From the NCBI GenBank assembly GCA_003134045.1, contig PLAH01000144.1:59201-95172 (forward strand): a stretch of 35,972 bases of DNA, written 5' to 3'. This DNA is from Gammaproteobacteria bacterium. GTDB lineage: Bacteria; Pseudomonadota; Gammaproteobacteria; Steroidobacterales; Steroidobacteraceae. The translations under genes were made by a program, and so were the position numbers. The notes beneath the pieces were generated by a model. That model made no database searches and was not told where the DNA came from. It worked only from the letters and a program-made list of their open reading frames with translations. Shown in pieces: positions 7,547 to 16,743 of the stretch (position 1 is the stretch's first letter; every line of letters starts with the position of its first letter).

Positions 7547-7859
7547 GCTGGATATTAAACTCATGTCGCCCGCCGAGATCTCAGCCGAACTGGGCTTTCG
7601 GCTCAAGAGCCGCCGACTAGCGCTTCGGATGACGCAGGAAGAGCTTGCCGCGCGCACGGACCTCAATGTGGGCACCATCAAGAACCTTGAGGCAAAGACC
7701 GCTGGGTCCGCGCTCGACACGCTCATCCGTATCGCCGGTGTCCTAGGTGTGTCTGATCAGTTCGAGACGCTTTTTGTCGCAAGACCCAAGTCGATTTCCC
7801 AGATGGAGCAGCTCGCAACTGCACCGAGGGTGCGCGCGCGTCGAAGTCGGCATCAATGA
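7545..7859 (+). CDS. hipB: HipB-like XRE-family antitoxin
   Basis: The 104-residue product carries one helix-turn-helix domain at residues 9-68: ELGFRLKSRRLALRMTQEEL followed by AARTDLNVGTIKNLEAKTAG and a dimerisation helix region IRIAGVLGVSDQFETLF. The C-terminus is basic and proline-poor (RVRARRSRHQ). In HipBA systems the antitoxin dimer binds operator DNA and holds the HipA kinase inactive. The stop overlaps the start of hipA (ATGA at 7856-7859), so the pair is translationally coupled. Start 7545 was taken because it follows the AT-rich operator; an alternative ATG lies at 7563. Confidence 0.85.
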   Translation: MLDIKLMSPAEISAELGFRLKSRRLALRMTQEELAARTDLNVGTIKNLEAKTAGSALDTLIRIAGVLGVSDQFETLFVARPKSISQMEQLATAPRVRARRSRHQ

Positions 7860-9082
7860 AGAAACTGCTGGTCCGATACCGCGGGTGGGGTGAAAACTGG
7901 CCGCTCGGACAGTTGGCAGACGATGGCCACCAGCTCTTGTTCGAATATTCAAAAGAGGCCTTGCGCGAAGGCCTTGAGCTTTCGCCAGTTCGCCTGCCAC
8001 TGCGAGAGGATGCGTATGGGGATTTTCCTCGCTTCCTCTTTCGATTGCCTGGTCTGATTGCCGATGCGCTCCCGGATGGCTGGGGCATGCTTCTGATGGA
8101 TCGTTTTTTTCGCCGACGCGGGCTTGAGGCCGCGACGTTGTCCCCTCTCGATCGGCTTGCCTTCCTCGGCGAACGGACCCTCGGAGCGCTGACCTTCGAG
8201 CCTGCGGATACAGTGGAGTTGACTGATCCCGACACGACGCTGCTCAAGCTCGCCGAGGAAGTCGGCACCGTCCTGACCGGCAAAGACTCTGAAGTCTTGA
8301 AGGATCTTTTGGTGCTTGGAGGGTCTGCGCACGGTGCGCGCCCGAAGGTGCTTGTGGGCTACAACGTCGCGGATGGGACCATCAGCACCATGCCCGATCC
8401 GAAACACGTTCCCTACCTGATTAAGTTCCCAGCTAAAAACGAGCACAAGGAAGTGTGCGCGATTGAGCACGCTTATTGCGAAACCGCACGTGCGTGTGGA
8501 ATTGAGGTCCCCGAGACACGACACTTTGAACCTGGGCGCGCCCATGCCGCCTTTGGTATCGCAAGATTCGATATTGAATCCGGCATGCGCGTGCCGGTAC
8601 ATACCTTGGCGGGCGCGTTGCATGCTGACTTTAGGGTGCCCTCCATCGATTACATCAGTTTGCTGCGTGTCACCCGCGCTTTCACGGCAGACGAACGAGA
8701 GATATTAAAAGCCTACGAACGCGCCGTGTTCAATGTGATCTTCAATAATCGAGATGACCACTCCAAGAACTTTGCTTTCCGCCTCGATCAAGATCGCAGG
8801 TGGCGGCTTGCCCCTGCCTACGATCTGACATTTAACTCCGGCCCCGGCGGGGAGCACCAGATGGATATCTGCGGTGAGGCTCGTCGGGTCACCCGAGCCC
8901 ACCTCCTTCAGCTTGCAGCCAAAGGAGGAATCAAGCGGGGCTCGGCGATTGCAAGCCTAGAGCGGATGCTGGAGCAGGTGGGGCAGTTCGGGCCCTGCTT
9001 GGCCCGCCAACCGATTCGTCGTACGTCGATTCGACCGATCATAAAGGCTGTTGATGCGAACGTGGCCGCACTACGAAAATGA
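7856..9082 (+). CDS. hipA: HipA-like serine/threonine kinase toxin
   Basis: This is a complete 408-residue HipA-family protein (E. coli HipA has 440). The N-terminal HipA_N domain includes FRLPGLIADALPDGWGMLLMD. The kinase C-domain has the glycine-rich loop LGGSAHGARPKVLV, the ATP-binding Lys in YLIKFP, the catalytic loop NNRDDHSKNFAF with the catalytic Asp, and the metal-binding Asp in YDLTFNS. HipA kinases phosphorylate glutamyl-tRNA synthetase or related targets, halt translation and induce dormancy; the target here is unknown. All catalytic motifs are intact, so this is one of the few clearly functional accessory modules in the window. A 24-bp repeat shared with 23705 lies 12 bp after its stop. 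Confidence 0.92.
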   Translation: MKKLLVRYRGWGENWPLGQLADDGHQLLFEYSKEALREGLELSPVRLPLREDAYGDFPRFLFRLPGLIADALPDGWGMLLMDRFFRRRGLEAATLSPLDRLAFLGERTLGALTFEPADTVELTDPDTTLLKLAEEVGTVLTGKDSEVLKDLLVLGGSAHGARPKVLVGYNVADGTISTMPDPKHVPYLIKFPAKNEHKEVCAIEHAYCETARACGIEVPETRHFEPGRAHAAFGIARFDIESGMRVPVHTLAGALHADFRVPSIDYISLLRVTRAFTADEREILKAYERAVFNVIFNNRDDHSKNFAFRLDQDRRWRLAPAYDLTFNSGPGGEHQMDICGEARRVTRAHLLQLAAKGGIKRGSAIASLERMLEQVGQFGPCLARQPIRRTSIRPIIKAVDANVAALRK

Positions 9083-9093
9083 TTTAGCGAGTA

Positions 9094-9117
9094 CCAACAC
9101 GATTTGGTGACAGAGCC
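9094..9117 (-). repeat. 24-bp repeat, possible IS or transposon end
   Basis: Read on the minus strand, the 24 bases begin GGCTCTGTCACCAA and end TCGTGTTGG. They match bases 23705-23728 of the plus strand at 23 of 24 positions. The GGCTCTGT start is typical of insertion-sequence termini. In both places the repeat sits immediately behind a stop codon (hipA here, the PDZ protein there). The element family is not identified. Confidence 0.55.
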
Positions 9118-9755
9118 AAGATCTTTGACGCCGACGGTAGAGAATTTTCGCCGAAAGAATTGTTTAAAGCGGACGCCGCGATGATAGCGGCGCTTTCAAT
9201 GTGGCTTTTCCGGGCGACGCCTGCCAATGGATGATCTTCTATCCGAAGCCACGTAACTATGTTGACCATTTCCTGCTCGGGGCCCATACCGTCGGTGGCG
9301 ATGAACTATTGGCGGAGCAGGAAACCTGCGTGGATACTCGATCGCCTCACGTGTGCCCGTCCTGCGGGCGCAGACGGCCCAAAGGTTTGGCGGCTTGGTG
9401 CAATCTATCGGGCGCGGCGGCGTATTTCGAGGCGTTAGCCGTGGCCAGATCGGTCTCGAACCTCCGCGCCGTCAGGACGCGGTAGATAGGTTAGGCACCG
9501 AGGTATAAAAAACGTGTTTTTATACACCAGATTCGAGGTACACTTCCGTGGTACACCAGTAGGTTGGAGGCATTCTGTGGCTGAGGGAACATCAGTCGGC
9601 CGCCGACCATGTCGAGGACCAGCACCCTCACCGCTGCTCGATTCACGCGACGCGCCAAATTCATGGATACACAGCCTGTGAAGGCTTCGAGTGGAACGAT
9701 CTCCCCGCTTAAACTGCGTCTGACAGTTTTGAGTTTGGATCCGTCAAATATCGGG
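9118..9755. other. Gene-poor stretch with eroded sequence
   Basis: I find no supported gene. Short frames on both strands (for example 9201-9485 plus and 9491-9755 minus) lack ribosome binding sites or known motifs. The only structure seen is the AT-rich hairpin at 9503-9525. Confidence 0.45.
9503..9525. terminator. AT-rich hairpin, possible bidirectional terminator
   Basis: A perfect 9-bp stem (GTATAAAAA / TTTTTATAC) encloses a 5-nt loop. It lies downstream of the minus-strand GNAT fragment. The stem is A/T only apart from its base, so it is weaker than a classical terminator. Confidence 0.35.
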
Positions 9756-10049
9756 TCATGGTTCCACAAGTCGCCGAATTGTATGCATCGGCAGCACCAG
9801 ACGGAGTGAGTCCGGCAGGCGCACGAAGCCGTTTCCTTCGTAAAAGGCAGCCGCGCGCTCATTGATCGTGTCCACCACCAACATCGACGAGCCGACCGTA
9901 TCCGCACTCCAGTAGGCACGCTGCACGGAGTCAGCCAGAAGCATGGCGCCCAGGCGCTCTCCCTGCCGGTCTTCCGAGACCGCCAGATGCCCGACGAGCG
10001 TGGCGCTGACCAGCGGATAGCCGGGAGGCGCTTGCGCGCGACGGGCCAT
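9756..10049 (-). pseudogene. GNAT-family acetyltransferase, C-terminal fragment (TacT-like)
   Basis: The 97-residue minus-strand ORF reads LVGHLAVSEDRQGERLGAML, SSMLVVDTINERAAAFYEGN and GFVRLPDSLRLVLPM. This matches the acetyl-CoA pyrophosphate loop (Q/R-G-x-R-L-G) and the final strands of GNAT proteins, in particular the TacT/AtaT-type toxins that acetylate aminoacyl-tRNA. The first roughly 70 residues are gone: sequence before 10049 is unrelated, and no DUF1778-type antitoxin gene is present. It is probably an orphaned relic of a toxin-antitoxin pair. Confidence 0.7.
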
Positions 10050-10327
10050 TTCCTAAGTCAAATCTGGTCCAAAGAAAACCGGCAGGTCAATTCGTGACTT
10101 CAGAGCAGACCGACATTGTTGAAAAAGCCGGGGATTCGAGCGGAAGTTGGTCGGCGACCTCACGCGGGATGATGGCGGGGTCCTCGACGCTGCCAAGTTC
10201 GGCCTCGAAGGCAGCGACGCGGCCTCGAAGGAACGCTGGCTGACATGCTCGCAGTGCTGAACGGTAAAGCTATCGATCAAGGTTGCCATGACGCCCATCG
10301 CCCCACCTGAGTTCTGCACCTGCCAGA

Positions 10328-10477
10328 TTAATGCCAATGGCGGAACACGACGCTCGCATTCACGCCGCCGAATCCAAAACCATTGGAGATTGCATGCTCC
10401 ATGGGCATCCTCAATGCCGTGCCTCTAACCAAGTTCACGCCAAGGCTCGCGGCGTCTGGATTCTCGCCGGGAAGAAT
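10328..10477 (-). pseudogene. fabF-like 3-oxoacyl-ACP synthase, C-terminal fragment
   Basis: The minus strand encodes NPDAASLGVNLVRGTALRM and then MEHAISNGFGFGGVNASVVF before TAA at 10328-10330. The S-N-x-F-G-F-G-G-x-N-A-S motif is the glycine-rich C-terminal signature of KAS II (FabF) condensing enzymes of fatty acid or polyketide synthesis. Only about 49 codons remain and the active-site Cys and His residues are absent. Just beyond 10477 the opposite strand carries the patatin fragment, so two unrelated 3' ends are joined tail to head. Confidence 0.7.
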
Positions 10478-10480
10478 CTG

Positions 10481-10867
10481 AAGCCGCTGCGGAGCGCGGG
10501 GAAAGCGGACAGCGGCGGGGACATTGCCGAGAGCATGTTCTCGCGCTGGCTGGCCGACTATCGCCTGTCGATCAAGGATCTGAAGCAGAAGCTGCTCGAG
10601 CGCGATGCGCCGGCCGCGGCGCAGTGGTCGTGCTGGTTCTCGTCCGAAGAACCGCTGCCCAGTATTTTCGAGGTGCTTCTGGCATCGATCAATATCATGG
10701 AAACCCGCATCACTCAGTCCCGTCTGGCCTTCGATCGGCCGGATGTGATCATTCAGCTGCCGTTGGGGCACATCCGTTTGCTGGAATTTGGTCGCGCCGC
10801 CGAAATCATTGCCATCGGCTACGAGCACACGCAGAGCCAATTGGCGTTGCTGTCACCGCGAGGGTAA
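10481..10867 (+). pseudogene. Patatin-like phospholipase, C-terminal fragment
   Basis: The plus frame ending at 10867 contains SWLADYRLSIKDLK-like helices, then PLPSIFEVLLASINIMETRI, TQSRLAFDRPDVIIQ and LLEFGRAAEIIAIGYE. This succession is the C-terminal third of RssA/YlbK-type patatin phospholipases (PSLxxVLxxSINIMxxRITxxRLAxDPPDVxI...LLEFxRAxEAI). The catalytic GxSxG and DGG motifs belong to the missing N-terminal part. The ORF's apparent start at 10331 is simply antisense to the fabF scrap, so no functional product is expected. Confidence 0.7.
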
Positions 10868-11086
10868 AGCGGGCGCGCTCGGCGACCGGATTCGGCAGCT
10901 CCTAAAAAGTCCTCGCTGCAAGATACGCGCGTAACGCGTTTGTGCCAAAATTAACGATGCAGATTGGGGCTTGAGGGAGAGTGCGATTTCTGCTCTGCCA
11001 CACATCCTGCGAAAAGCTCGAAAGATCAGTGAGAGACCGAACTTACGCTGTGCTTGAACTGCGGGCCAGCGGCTGCGGAGACACTT

Positions 11087-12205
11087 GTGGAATCGAATGA
11101 GCTGAAGCGGTTACTGCGCAACTGGAAAGCCGAGCGCGATAGCGCGGCGCTTTACCAGGCTCTTGCCGTCATCGAACGCAATGGCAGTCTGAGCAGCGTG
11201 TTCAATAAGCTGGCGGCCTCCGAGCGAGAGCACTCGACTTTCTGGGAAGAACGTTTGCGCTTGGCGGGACACCCCATTCCGCAATTCCGACCCTCCCTGC
11301 GAACTCGGATGCTGACACAACTGGCCCGGCAGTTCGGTGTCGCCTTCGTGGTCCCCAGCATCACTTCACGGGAGCTTTCTGATCGGGACCAGTATTCGGA
11401 GCAGGACGACGCCAGAGCCGCGGGACTGGCCAAAGAGGAACGAGGTCACGCCGCGGTCATGCGAACAATCGGAAGTTACGCGCCTCCGGCCGGCGAGGCA
11501 ACGGCGGAGGATACTGGTTGGGGCGGCAGCAACTTAGCCAACAATTTGCGAGCCGCCGTCCTTGGCGCGAACGACGGATTAGTATCGAATTTCTGCCTGT
11601 TGATGGGGGTCGCCGGCGGCGGCGGGCAACGCTCCGCCATTTTGCTGACCGGGGTCGCCGGCCTGTTTGCCGGGGCCTGCGCGATGGCTTTGGGCGAGTG
11701 GTTATCGGTCACTAACACCCGCGAAATGGCGGCACGCCAAATCGACCGGCAGATCGAGAACGTGCACGCTACTGCGGCGCTGGAAGGCAAGGAATTGGCG
11801 CTGATCTACCAGGCGAAAGGGATGACCGAGGACGACGCGAGACGTGCCGTAGACAAAATCCTTGCAGAGGAACCTGCCGCCGCGGACATGCTGGTGCATG
11901 AAGCGCTTAGAATCGAGCCAGCTCATCTGGGCGCCAATCCCGTCAGTGCAGCGTCGGTTTCGTTCGTGCTTTTTGCGTTAGGCGCAACCATGCCCCTGCT
12001 GCCGTTTTTCGTTCTGGCAAGCCGATCGGGGATGATCGGAAGCATCACTGCATCGCTGGTAGGCTTGTTCACACTTGGAGTTATAACGTCTTTCTTCAAC
12101 GGCCGGTCGACCGCCTTCTCGGGCGTGCGACAGGTCGTCATCGGCGCCGCCGCAGCGCTGATCACTTTTTGCATCGGGCGCATATTCGGGGCCGTGGTCA
12201 GCTAG
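11087..12205 (+). CDS. mbfA: Ferritin-like/VIT1 fusion iron transporter (MbfA type)
   Basis: The protein has two parts. Residues 1-140 form a rubrerythrin/ferritin-like domain with spaced metal ligands (YQALAVIERNG, LAASEREHSTFWEERL, LAKEERGHAAVM, each supplying Glu or ExxH). Residues 150-372 form a VIT1/CCC1 domain with four or five membrane segments and the family motif AVLGANDGLVSNFCLLMGVAGG. MbfA proteins export iron from the cytoplasm and protect against iron and peroxide stress. I prefer the GTG at 11087, which has GGAG 7 nt upstream; a TTG at 11054 would add 11 residues. It is intact and flanked by broken genes. No regulator binding site was recognised upstream. Confidence 0.85.
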   Translation: MESNELKRLLRNWKAERDSAALYQALAVIERNGSLSSVFNKLAASEREHSTFWEERLRLAGHPIPQFRPSLRTRMLTQLARQFGVAFVVPSITSRELSDRDQYSEQDDARAAGLAKEERGHAAVMRTIGSYAPPAGEATAEDTGWGGSNLANNLRAAVLGANDGLVSNFCLLMGVAGGGGQRSAILLTGVAGLFAGACAMALGEWLSVTNTREMAARQIDRQIENVHATAALEGKELALIYQAKGMTEDDARRAVDKILAEEPAAADMLVHEALRIEPAHLGANPVSAASVSFVLFALGATMPLLPFFVLASRSGMIGSITASLVGLFTLGVITSFFNGRSTAFSGVRQVVIGAAAALITFCIGRIFGAVVS

Positions 12206-12357
12206 GCGCCATCGAACTTCGGGCGGCCGTATGCAACCCCCTTGGCAGTGTATGCCGAGACCGAGCAGAGTTTCCGGGCATTGGCTTGACGCGGGCAACC
12301 AGCAGGTTCCCGCCTCAGGCATGATTCGGTGGGGGTGATAACTGGAAACAGCAACGA

Positions 12358-13200
12358 ATGCACCATGCAGAGCTACTGAGGAGAGGAATTTCGTACCAGC
12401 GCGCGATGAGCTGGCGCGACTTGGCTGCCATTCTACTGGTCGTCGCGGTCATTCTGCTGCTTGGCGCGGGCGCTCGCCAGATGGTGGCGCCCTTTGTGGT
12501 CGCACATCAGCCCGTGATCTCACTGGCGCCTTCGGCGCTGCCGCTCTACACCCTGCGCACGGTGACACGGATGCTGGCCGCACTCGTGGCTTCTCTGCTC
12601 TTCACGTTTACCTATGCCACGATGGCCGCCAAGAGCCGCCGCGCGGAAATGCTGCTGATCCCTTTGCTGGACGTGCTGCAATCCGTGCCGGTCCTCGGCT
12701 ATCTCTCGTTCACGGTGGTGTTTTTCGTCGCCTTGTTTCCCGGCAACGTCCTGGGGCCTGAGCTGGCGACGATTTTCGCGATCTTCACCGCCCAGGCCTG
12801 GAACATGGCGTTCAGCTTCTATCAGTCACTGCGCACTGTTCCCAACGACCTCGACGAAGCCAGCCGCGGATTCCGCGTCTCTGCCTGGCAGCGCTTCTGG
12901 CGCCTGGAAGTTCCGTTCGCCATGCCCGGCCTGATTTGGAACATGATGATGTCGATGTCGGGGGGATGGTTCTTTGTCGTCGCCTCGGAAGCTATTGCGG
13001 TGGGTGACGTACAAATCGCGCTCCCGGGCGTGACGCGCAGGGATTGTCAGAAGACGAAGCGAGGCGCCGCGCACTGGCAGCCATCGATCTCATCGGCCTC
13101 GACGGCTTTCAGTCTGCCTACCCGCGCGAGCTCTCGGGCGGCATGCGGCAACGCGTCGGCTTTGCGCGCGCCATCGTCAGCGAACCTACATTACTGCTGA
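12358..13200 (+). pseudogene. NitT/TauT-type ABC transporter permease, N-terminal half only
   Basis: Residues 1-223 are a genuine inner-membrane permease: several hydrophobic segments, then the coupling region SLRTVPNDLDEASRGFRVSA and WQRFWRLEVPFAMPGLIWNM with SEAIAVGDVQIALPG. In the long two-module permeases of this family (usually well over 500 residues), a second permease half follows. Here the homology stops at about 13026 and the remaining 57 codons to 13200 are antisense-like reading of the ATPase gene in a wrong frame. A deletion has therefore fused mid-permease to mid-ATPase. The substrate is unknown; family members carry nitrate, sulfonates, bicarbonate or similar anions. Confidence 0.8.
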
Positions 13201-14012
13201 TGGATGAACCGTTTTCAGCGCTGGACGTACTGACCGCCGAAACCCTGCGGACGGACTTCCTCGATCTCTGGATCGAGCACAAGCTGCCCACCAAGGCAGT
13301 GCTCATCGTGACGCACAACATCGAGGAGGCGGTCCTGATGTGCGACCGGATCCTGGTCCTAGGTGCGAATCCCGGGCACATCGCCGCGGAGATTCCAGTC
13401 TCCTTGCCCCAACCACGCAACCGGCTCGACGCGGCATTCCATGCCATTGTCGATGAGATTTACTCGATTCTCACCTCGCGCATGACTGAAGCGATTAGCG
13501 CACAAAGCAAGATCCACGGCGGGTTGGTACAACCACTGCCGTCCGTGTCGCTCAATCAGATCGGCGGTTTCGTCGAGACTCTCGCCTCGCCGCCTTACGA
13601 AGGGCATGGCGAGCTCGCCAAGATTGCCGGGCCGCTTGCCCTTGCAATCAACGATCTGTTTCCGATTGCCGCCGCGCTGCATATCCTCGAGTTCGCTGAG
13701 CTCATTGGCGGAACCATCAAACTGACCGCCGCCGGCCGCCTCTTCGCGCAAAGCGGGATCGAAGAGCGTAAGCGGCTGTTCCGGGAGCATCTCATCCGTT
13801 TCGTGCCGCTCGCCGCCCATATCCGCCAGGTGCTCGACGAGCGGGAGAATCACCGGGCGCCGCGAGGGCGCTTCGAGATCGAACTCCAGGATCATCTCAA
13901 CCAGGGGGATGCCGACAGCACTTTGCGGACTGTCATCGGCTGGGGACGATATGCCGAGCTGTTCGGCTACGATGATCAGTCGCAAACGTTTGGTCTCGAG
14001 CACTCCCAGTAG
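13044..14012 (+). pseudogene. ABC transporter ATPase with AAA-associated C-terminal domain, lacking Walker A
   Basis: The frame enters from the deletion junction near 13026 and carries the ABC signature LSGGMRQRVGFARA, Walker B LLLMDEPFSALD and the switch His in VTHNIEEAV. A further 165-residue C-terminal domain (LPSVSLNQIGGFVETLASPP onward) is the AAA-associated domain found in one NitT/TauT subfamily. The Walker A P-loop and Q-loop, about the first 120 residues, are missing, so ATP cannot be bound. The nominal start is a TTG at 13044 in the middle of the helical domain. Together with the truncated permease it represents one large deletion, not two independent genes. Confidence 0.85.
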
Positions 14013-14196
14013 TGACCGTCCGATGCGGCAACGGGCACGTCGAAATGCGCGAGGTGCATGAGCTGCCAAGCAGCGCGTTATGTTCTCAAGAGTCTGATAA
14101 CCTGACTTGGCACCCGAGCAACGCACCCGACAACGGATCGACGCCCAGCTCGTTGTGATTACTTGCTGTTTGTGGATCGAAAGGCCGTCACTTTGC

Positions 14197-14685
14197 ATGA
14201 AAACGCTATTTCTCATTCGTCACGCGAAGTCGAGTTGGGATGACCCTGCGTTACCCGACAAGGACCGACCATTGGACGCTCGCGGCGAGCGCGACGCGCC
14301 GAAGATGGGTACGCGATTAGCGAAGCGCGACGTAAAGCCCGACATGATCCTGTCGAGTCCGGCGAGGCGCGCCCTCACCACCGCGGAGATCATCGCCAAG
14401 AAGCTTGATTACCGCGTCAAGGATATCGTCGTGGATGACCGGCTGTATGCCGCCGCGGCGGATGACCTGCTCAGCGTAATTCACAAGCTCGGTGACAAGG
14501 CGAGGTGCGTGATGCTGTTCGGCCATAACCCCGAATTGACAGAGTTGGCGCATCGCCTCTCAAGCGAGATTACTCACATGCCGACGTGCGCCGTCGCCGA
14601 GTTCACGTTCAGTGCGAAGTCATGGTCAGAGGTCGGCAACGCCAAGCCCGCAAAAGTGTCGCTCGACTCTCCAAAGAAATCGTAG
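14197..14685 (+). CDS. sixA: SixA-type phosphohistidine phosphatase
   Basis: The ATG at 14197 starts MKTLFLIRHAKSSW, the R-H-A/G phosphohistidine motif at the N-terminus of the histidine phosphatase superfamily. It is followed by DKDRPLDARGERDAPKMG, LSSPARRALTTAEII (second Arg) and the second catalytic His in LFGHNPELTELA. At 162 residues it has the usual SixA length. SixA dephosphorylates phosphohistidine on HPt domains and on the nitrogen phosphotransferase protein NPr. The ORF can be extended to 14107 but that part has no homology and no ribosome binding site. The gene is intact and stands alone. Confidence 0.88.
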   Translation: MKTLFLIRHAKSSWDDPALPDKDRPLDARGERDAPKMGTRLAKRDVKPDMILSSPARRALTTAEIIAKKLDYRVKDIVVDDRLYAAAADDLLSVIHKLGDKARCVMLFGHNPELTELAHRLSSEITHMPTCAVAEFTFSAKSWSEVGNAKPAKVSLDSPKKS

Positions 14686-14749
14686 GGAAAAGTATCGGCA
14701 GACTTCCCTCAACGGCTTTGTGATGACCTTTCGCGCCGTGGCGATACCC

Positions 14750-16150
14750 TCAAAAAGTCTTCGCGATCGTCAGACGCCCGGTGCGTCCCTCGAGCGGATG
14801 CACATGCACGTCGGCCGCGCCCGCGGCGGGTTCACCGGGGAGCCGATCGACGTACCAGAATTCGGCAGCGTCCGCTTTCTTGTCGGTCAGGATTGTAAAT
14901 CCCGTATCCGCGTCGGCGGCTGCCGGGCCCGGCGCTATCGACGCCGGCGTCGGGATTGTAGGTGGTCTCGGAGTCAGCGCGCAGTTCGTAGAAGGCCAGG
15001 GTCATGGCGAATGAGTGCGTGAATTCCTGGCGCAGTCCGATTTCCTCGCCGCATTACCGGGCGATCAACGGTGCGCCCGCCGGAGCGGCATTTTGCGCAG
15101 CGGTTACGCCGCGCAAGTCGTCGCTGTGAAAGCCGCGCCCGGCACCGAGATAAATTTCGGTTGCTTCCGCCGGCCGAAAAATCAAGCTGCCTTTGGGCGC
15201 CAGTAAATGTCCGCTCGCGGTTCGGGCGTTGGTGCCGACATCCGAGCCGTACTGCGTGTCGTACCGATATTTGATCACCGTGCGAAACCAATCGGTCCAG
15301 TGCGTGGCGGTTTGGGCGGATGCCGCGACGCTGGTCAAGCGAACGGAGTCGGCTTCGCTGAAGTGCAGGGGATCATTGATGGCCGGAATGACGGCACGAT
15401 CCTTCGTCGGATATCTGGACACGTCGTTGGAGTCTGCCCGGGTGGTGAGGCCCACCAGCACGTCGTTTTGCAGGCCGACAATCGGCGCGGCATGCTCGTA
15501 ACCCACCGTCCCGCCGACGGCCGTGCGCCTCTCGTGCTGCGCCTCCTGATCGCCGTTGACCGGATCGACCAGAAAGTGCGTGAAATCGTTCCTCAGGGTG
15601 AGGCGATTGCCGAACAGATAGGCGTTGGCGCGCAATTCGCCCTCCGCGATGGGCTTGAAGTATTCCAGGGTCAAGCTGGTGCGTGGTGCCTCGCCGCCAT
15701 CGCGCGGGTCCAAGGAGCCATAGGGGCTGATGCGACCTTCATCGATGGCACGTTCCGGCTGGTCGGTGGTCGCATTCCACGTGCCGTGGTAGTGCATGGC
15801 CGTTGACGCGAAGCCGTCCCTGTCAGCGCCGGTGCTGCAGCGCAGCACCGCGTTGATCTTGTGCAGGTCATCGGGATTCACCCACGGGCCGTCGTAGTGC
15901 TGTACCTCGACGGCACCCAGAAAATTGCCCTCGCCGAGTCCCACCGAGCCGCCGGCAAAAACGCGCCGGTACCCCAACGTGCCGCCGGTCACGGAGATCT
16001 GATCGTCGAGCTTATCCACATAGTTGATGTGGACGGAGCCTACGGAGGCGAAGTCCCCCTCATCGGCGTAGTACGGTCCTTTGGTGTATTCGATGTTGGT
16101 CGCAAGCTCGGGGATCAGAAAGTTCAGGTCGGTGTAACGTGCGATATCTT
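14750..16150 (-). pseudogene. TonB-dependent receptor, degraded
   Basis: The minus strand from about 16150 encodes the end of a plug domain and much of a beta-barrel: LIPELATNIEYTKGPYYAD, VGSVHINYVDKLDDQI, then alternating strands to 15054. After a stop the barrel continues as EEIGLRQEFTHSFAMTLAFY, and in yet another frame as AAEFWYVDRLPGEPA, ending TIAKTF at TGA 14750-14752. At least two frameshifts or stops are present. The signal peptide, TonB box and most of the plug are missing upstream, and internal strands between the second and third pieces are deleted. Functional relatives import siderophores, cobalamin or other large ligands. No outer-membrane function is possible for this copy. Confidence 0.8.
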
Positions 16151-16631
16151 CCCGCCGCGACGGCGTTTGCGTTGCGTAACGTGATGGCTGTCTTGGCTCC
16201 TGAGAATCGCAGGATCACCGCGAGCAAGATGACCGATGCGCAGCCCAGCACCTTAAAATCCGCCGACATCGTCTACATCGGGTTTATGAGCGGCGTGGTG
16301 ACGATGGAGAACCTCGTATTCACGAGCTCTCGCTTTGCGGTCGGCATGCCGATACGCTGCTGCCCTTCGAAACGCTGCTCGAGGTCACTGCGGTTGACGG
16401 CGTGAATTTGAGCGGAAAAAAAATTCTGTTGGAATCCAACCGCGAATAGGGTCAGGGAAGCGATCCAGCCGCCAACACTGCGCCCGCGCACTCGATGAGG
16501 CCATCTGATGTCAACGGGAGGGCCGTACATGGGCCCGGAATGTCGCGGCTGGGCGGGAGCCTGCGAAGTTATCGAAAATTTGCAGGTGGGCCAGTCTTGG
16601 CAACAATTAAGCAATCCGGCCGTAATCGGCG
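16151..16631. other. Eroded region before the tRNA cluster
   Basis: No intact gene is seen. On the minus strand two short signal-peptide-like pieces occur: FKVLGCASVILLAVILRF near 16200-16260 and GWIASLTLFAVGFQQNFFSA near 16405-16465. Each is followed by unrecognisable sequence, so they look like leftovers of secreted-protein genes. The long minus-strand ORF 16273-16821 runs through a tRNA gene and is rejected. Confidence 0.4.
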
Positions 16632-16660
16632 CTTCAAAATCGCGAAAAGTCCTATATAAT
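16632..16660 (+). promoter_or_regulatory. Strong tRNA promoter
   Basis: A consensus -10 box TATAAT at 16655-16660 is followed at once by a GC-rich discriminator (CCGCGCGC), typical of stringently controlled stable-RNA promoters. The best -35 match (TTCAAA at 16633-16638, 16-bp spacing) is weaker. The tRNA-Arg gene begins about 83 bp downstream. Confidence 0.6.
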
Positions 16661-16743
16661 CCGCGCGCACTTCCGATTCGGTTTGCACGGACCCGGCATC
16701 GGCCTGAAAGAATACGTTTGGCGCTAAGTCTCTGTTTTATAAG

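Noticed and set aside
9491..9919. Minus-strand ORF of 142 codons overlapping the GNAT fragment
   Set aside because: It covers the GNAT frame in a different phase for its first third, and the rest has no recognisable motif or start signal.
10328..10840. Minus-strand ORF of 170 codons as one protein
   Set aside because: Only its last 49 codons (fabF signature) are meaningful; the rest is antisense to the patatin fragment.
12206..12357. Riboswitch before the ABC permease
   Set aside because: I compared the leader with the manganese (yybP-ykoY) and other metal-sensing motifs from memory and saw no match to their conserved cores.
13359..14216. Minus-strand ORF of 285 codons
   Set aside because: It is antisense to the ABC ATPase C-terminal domain and shows no motif of its own.
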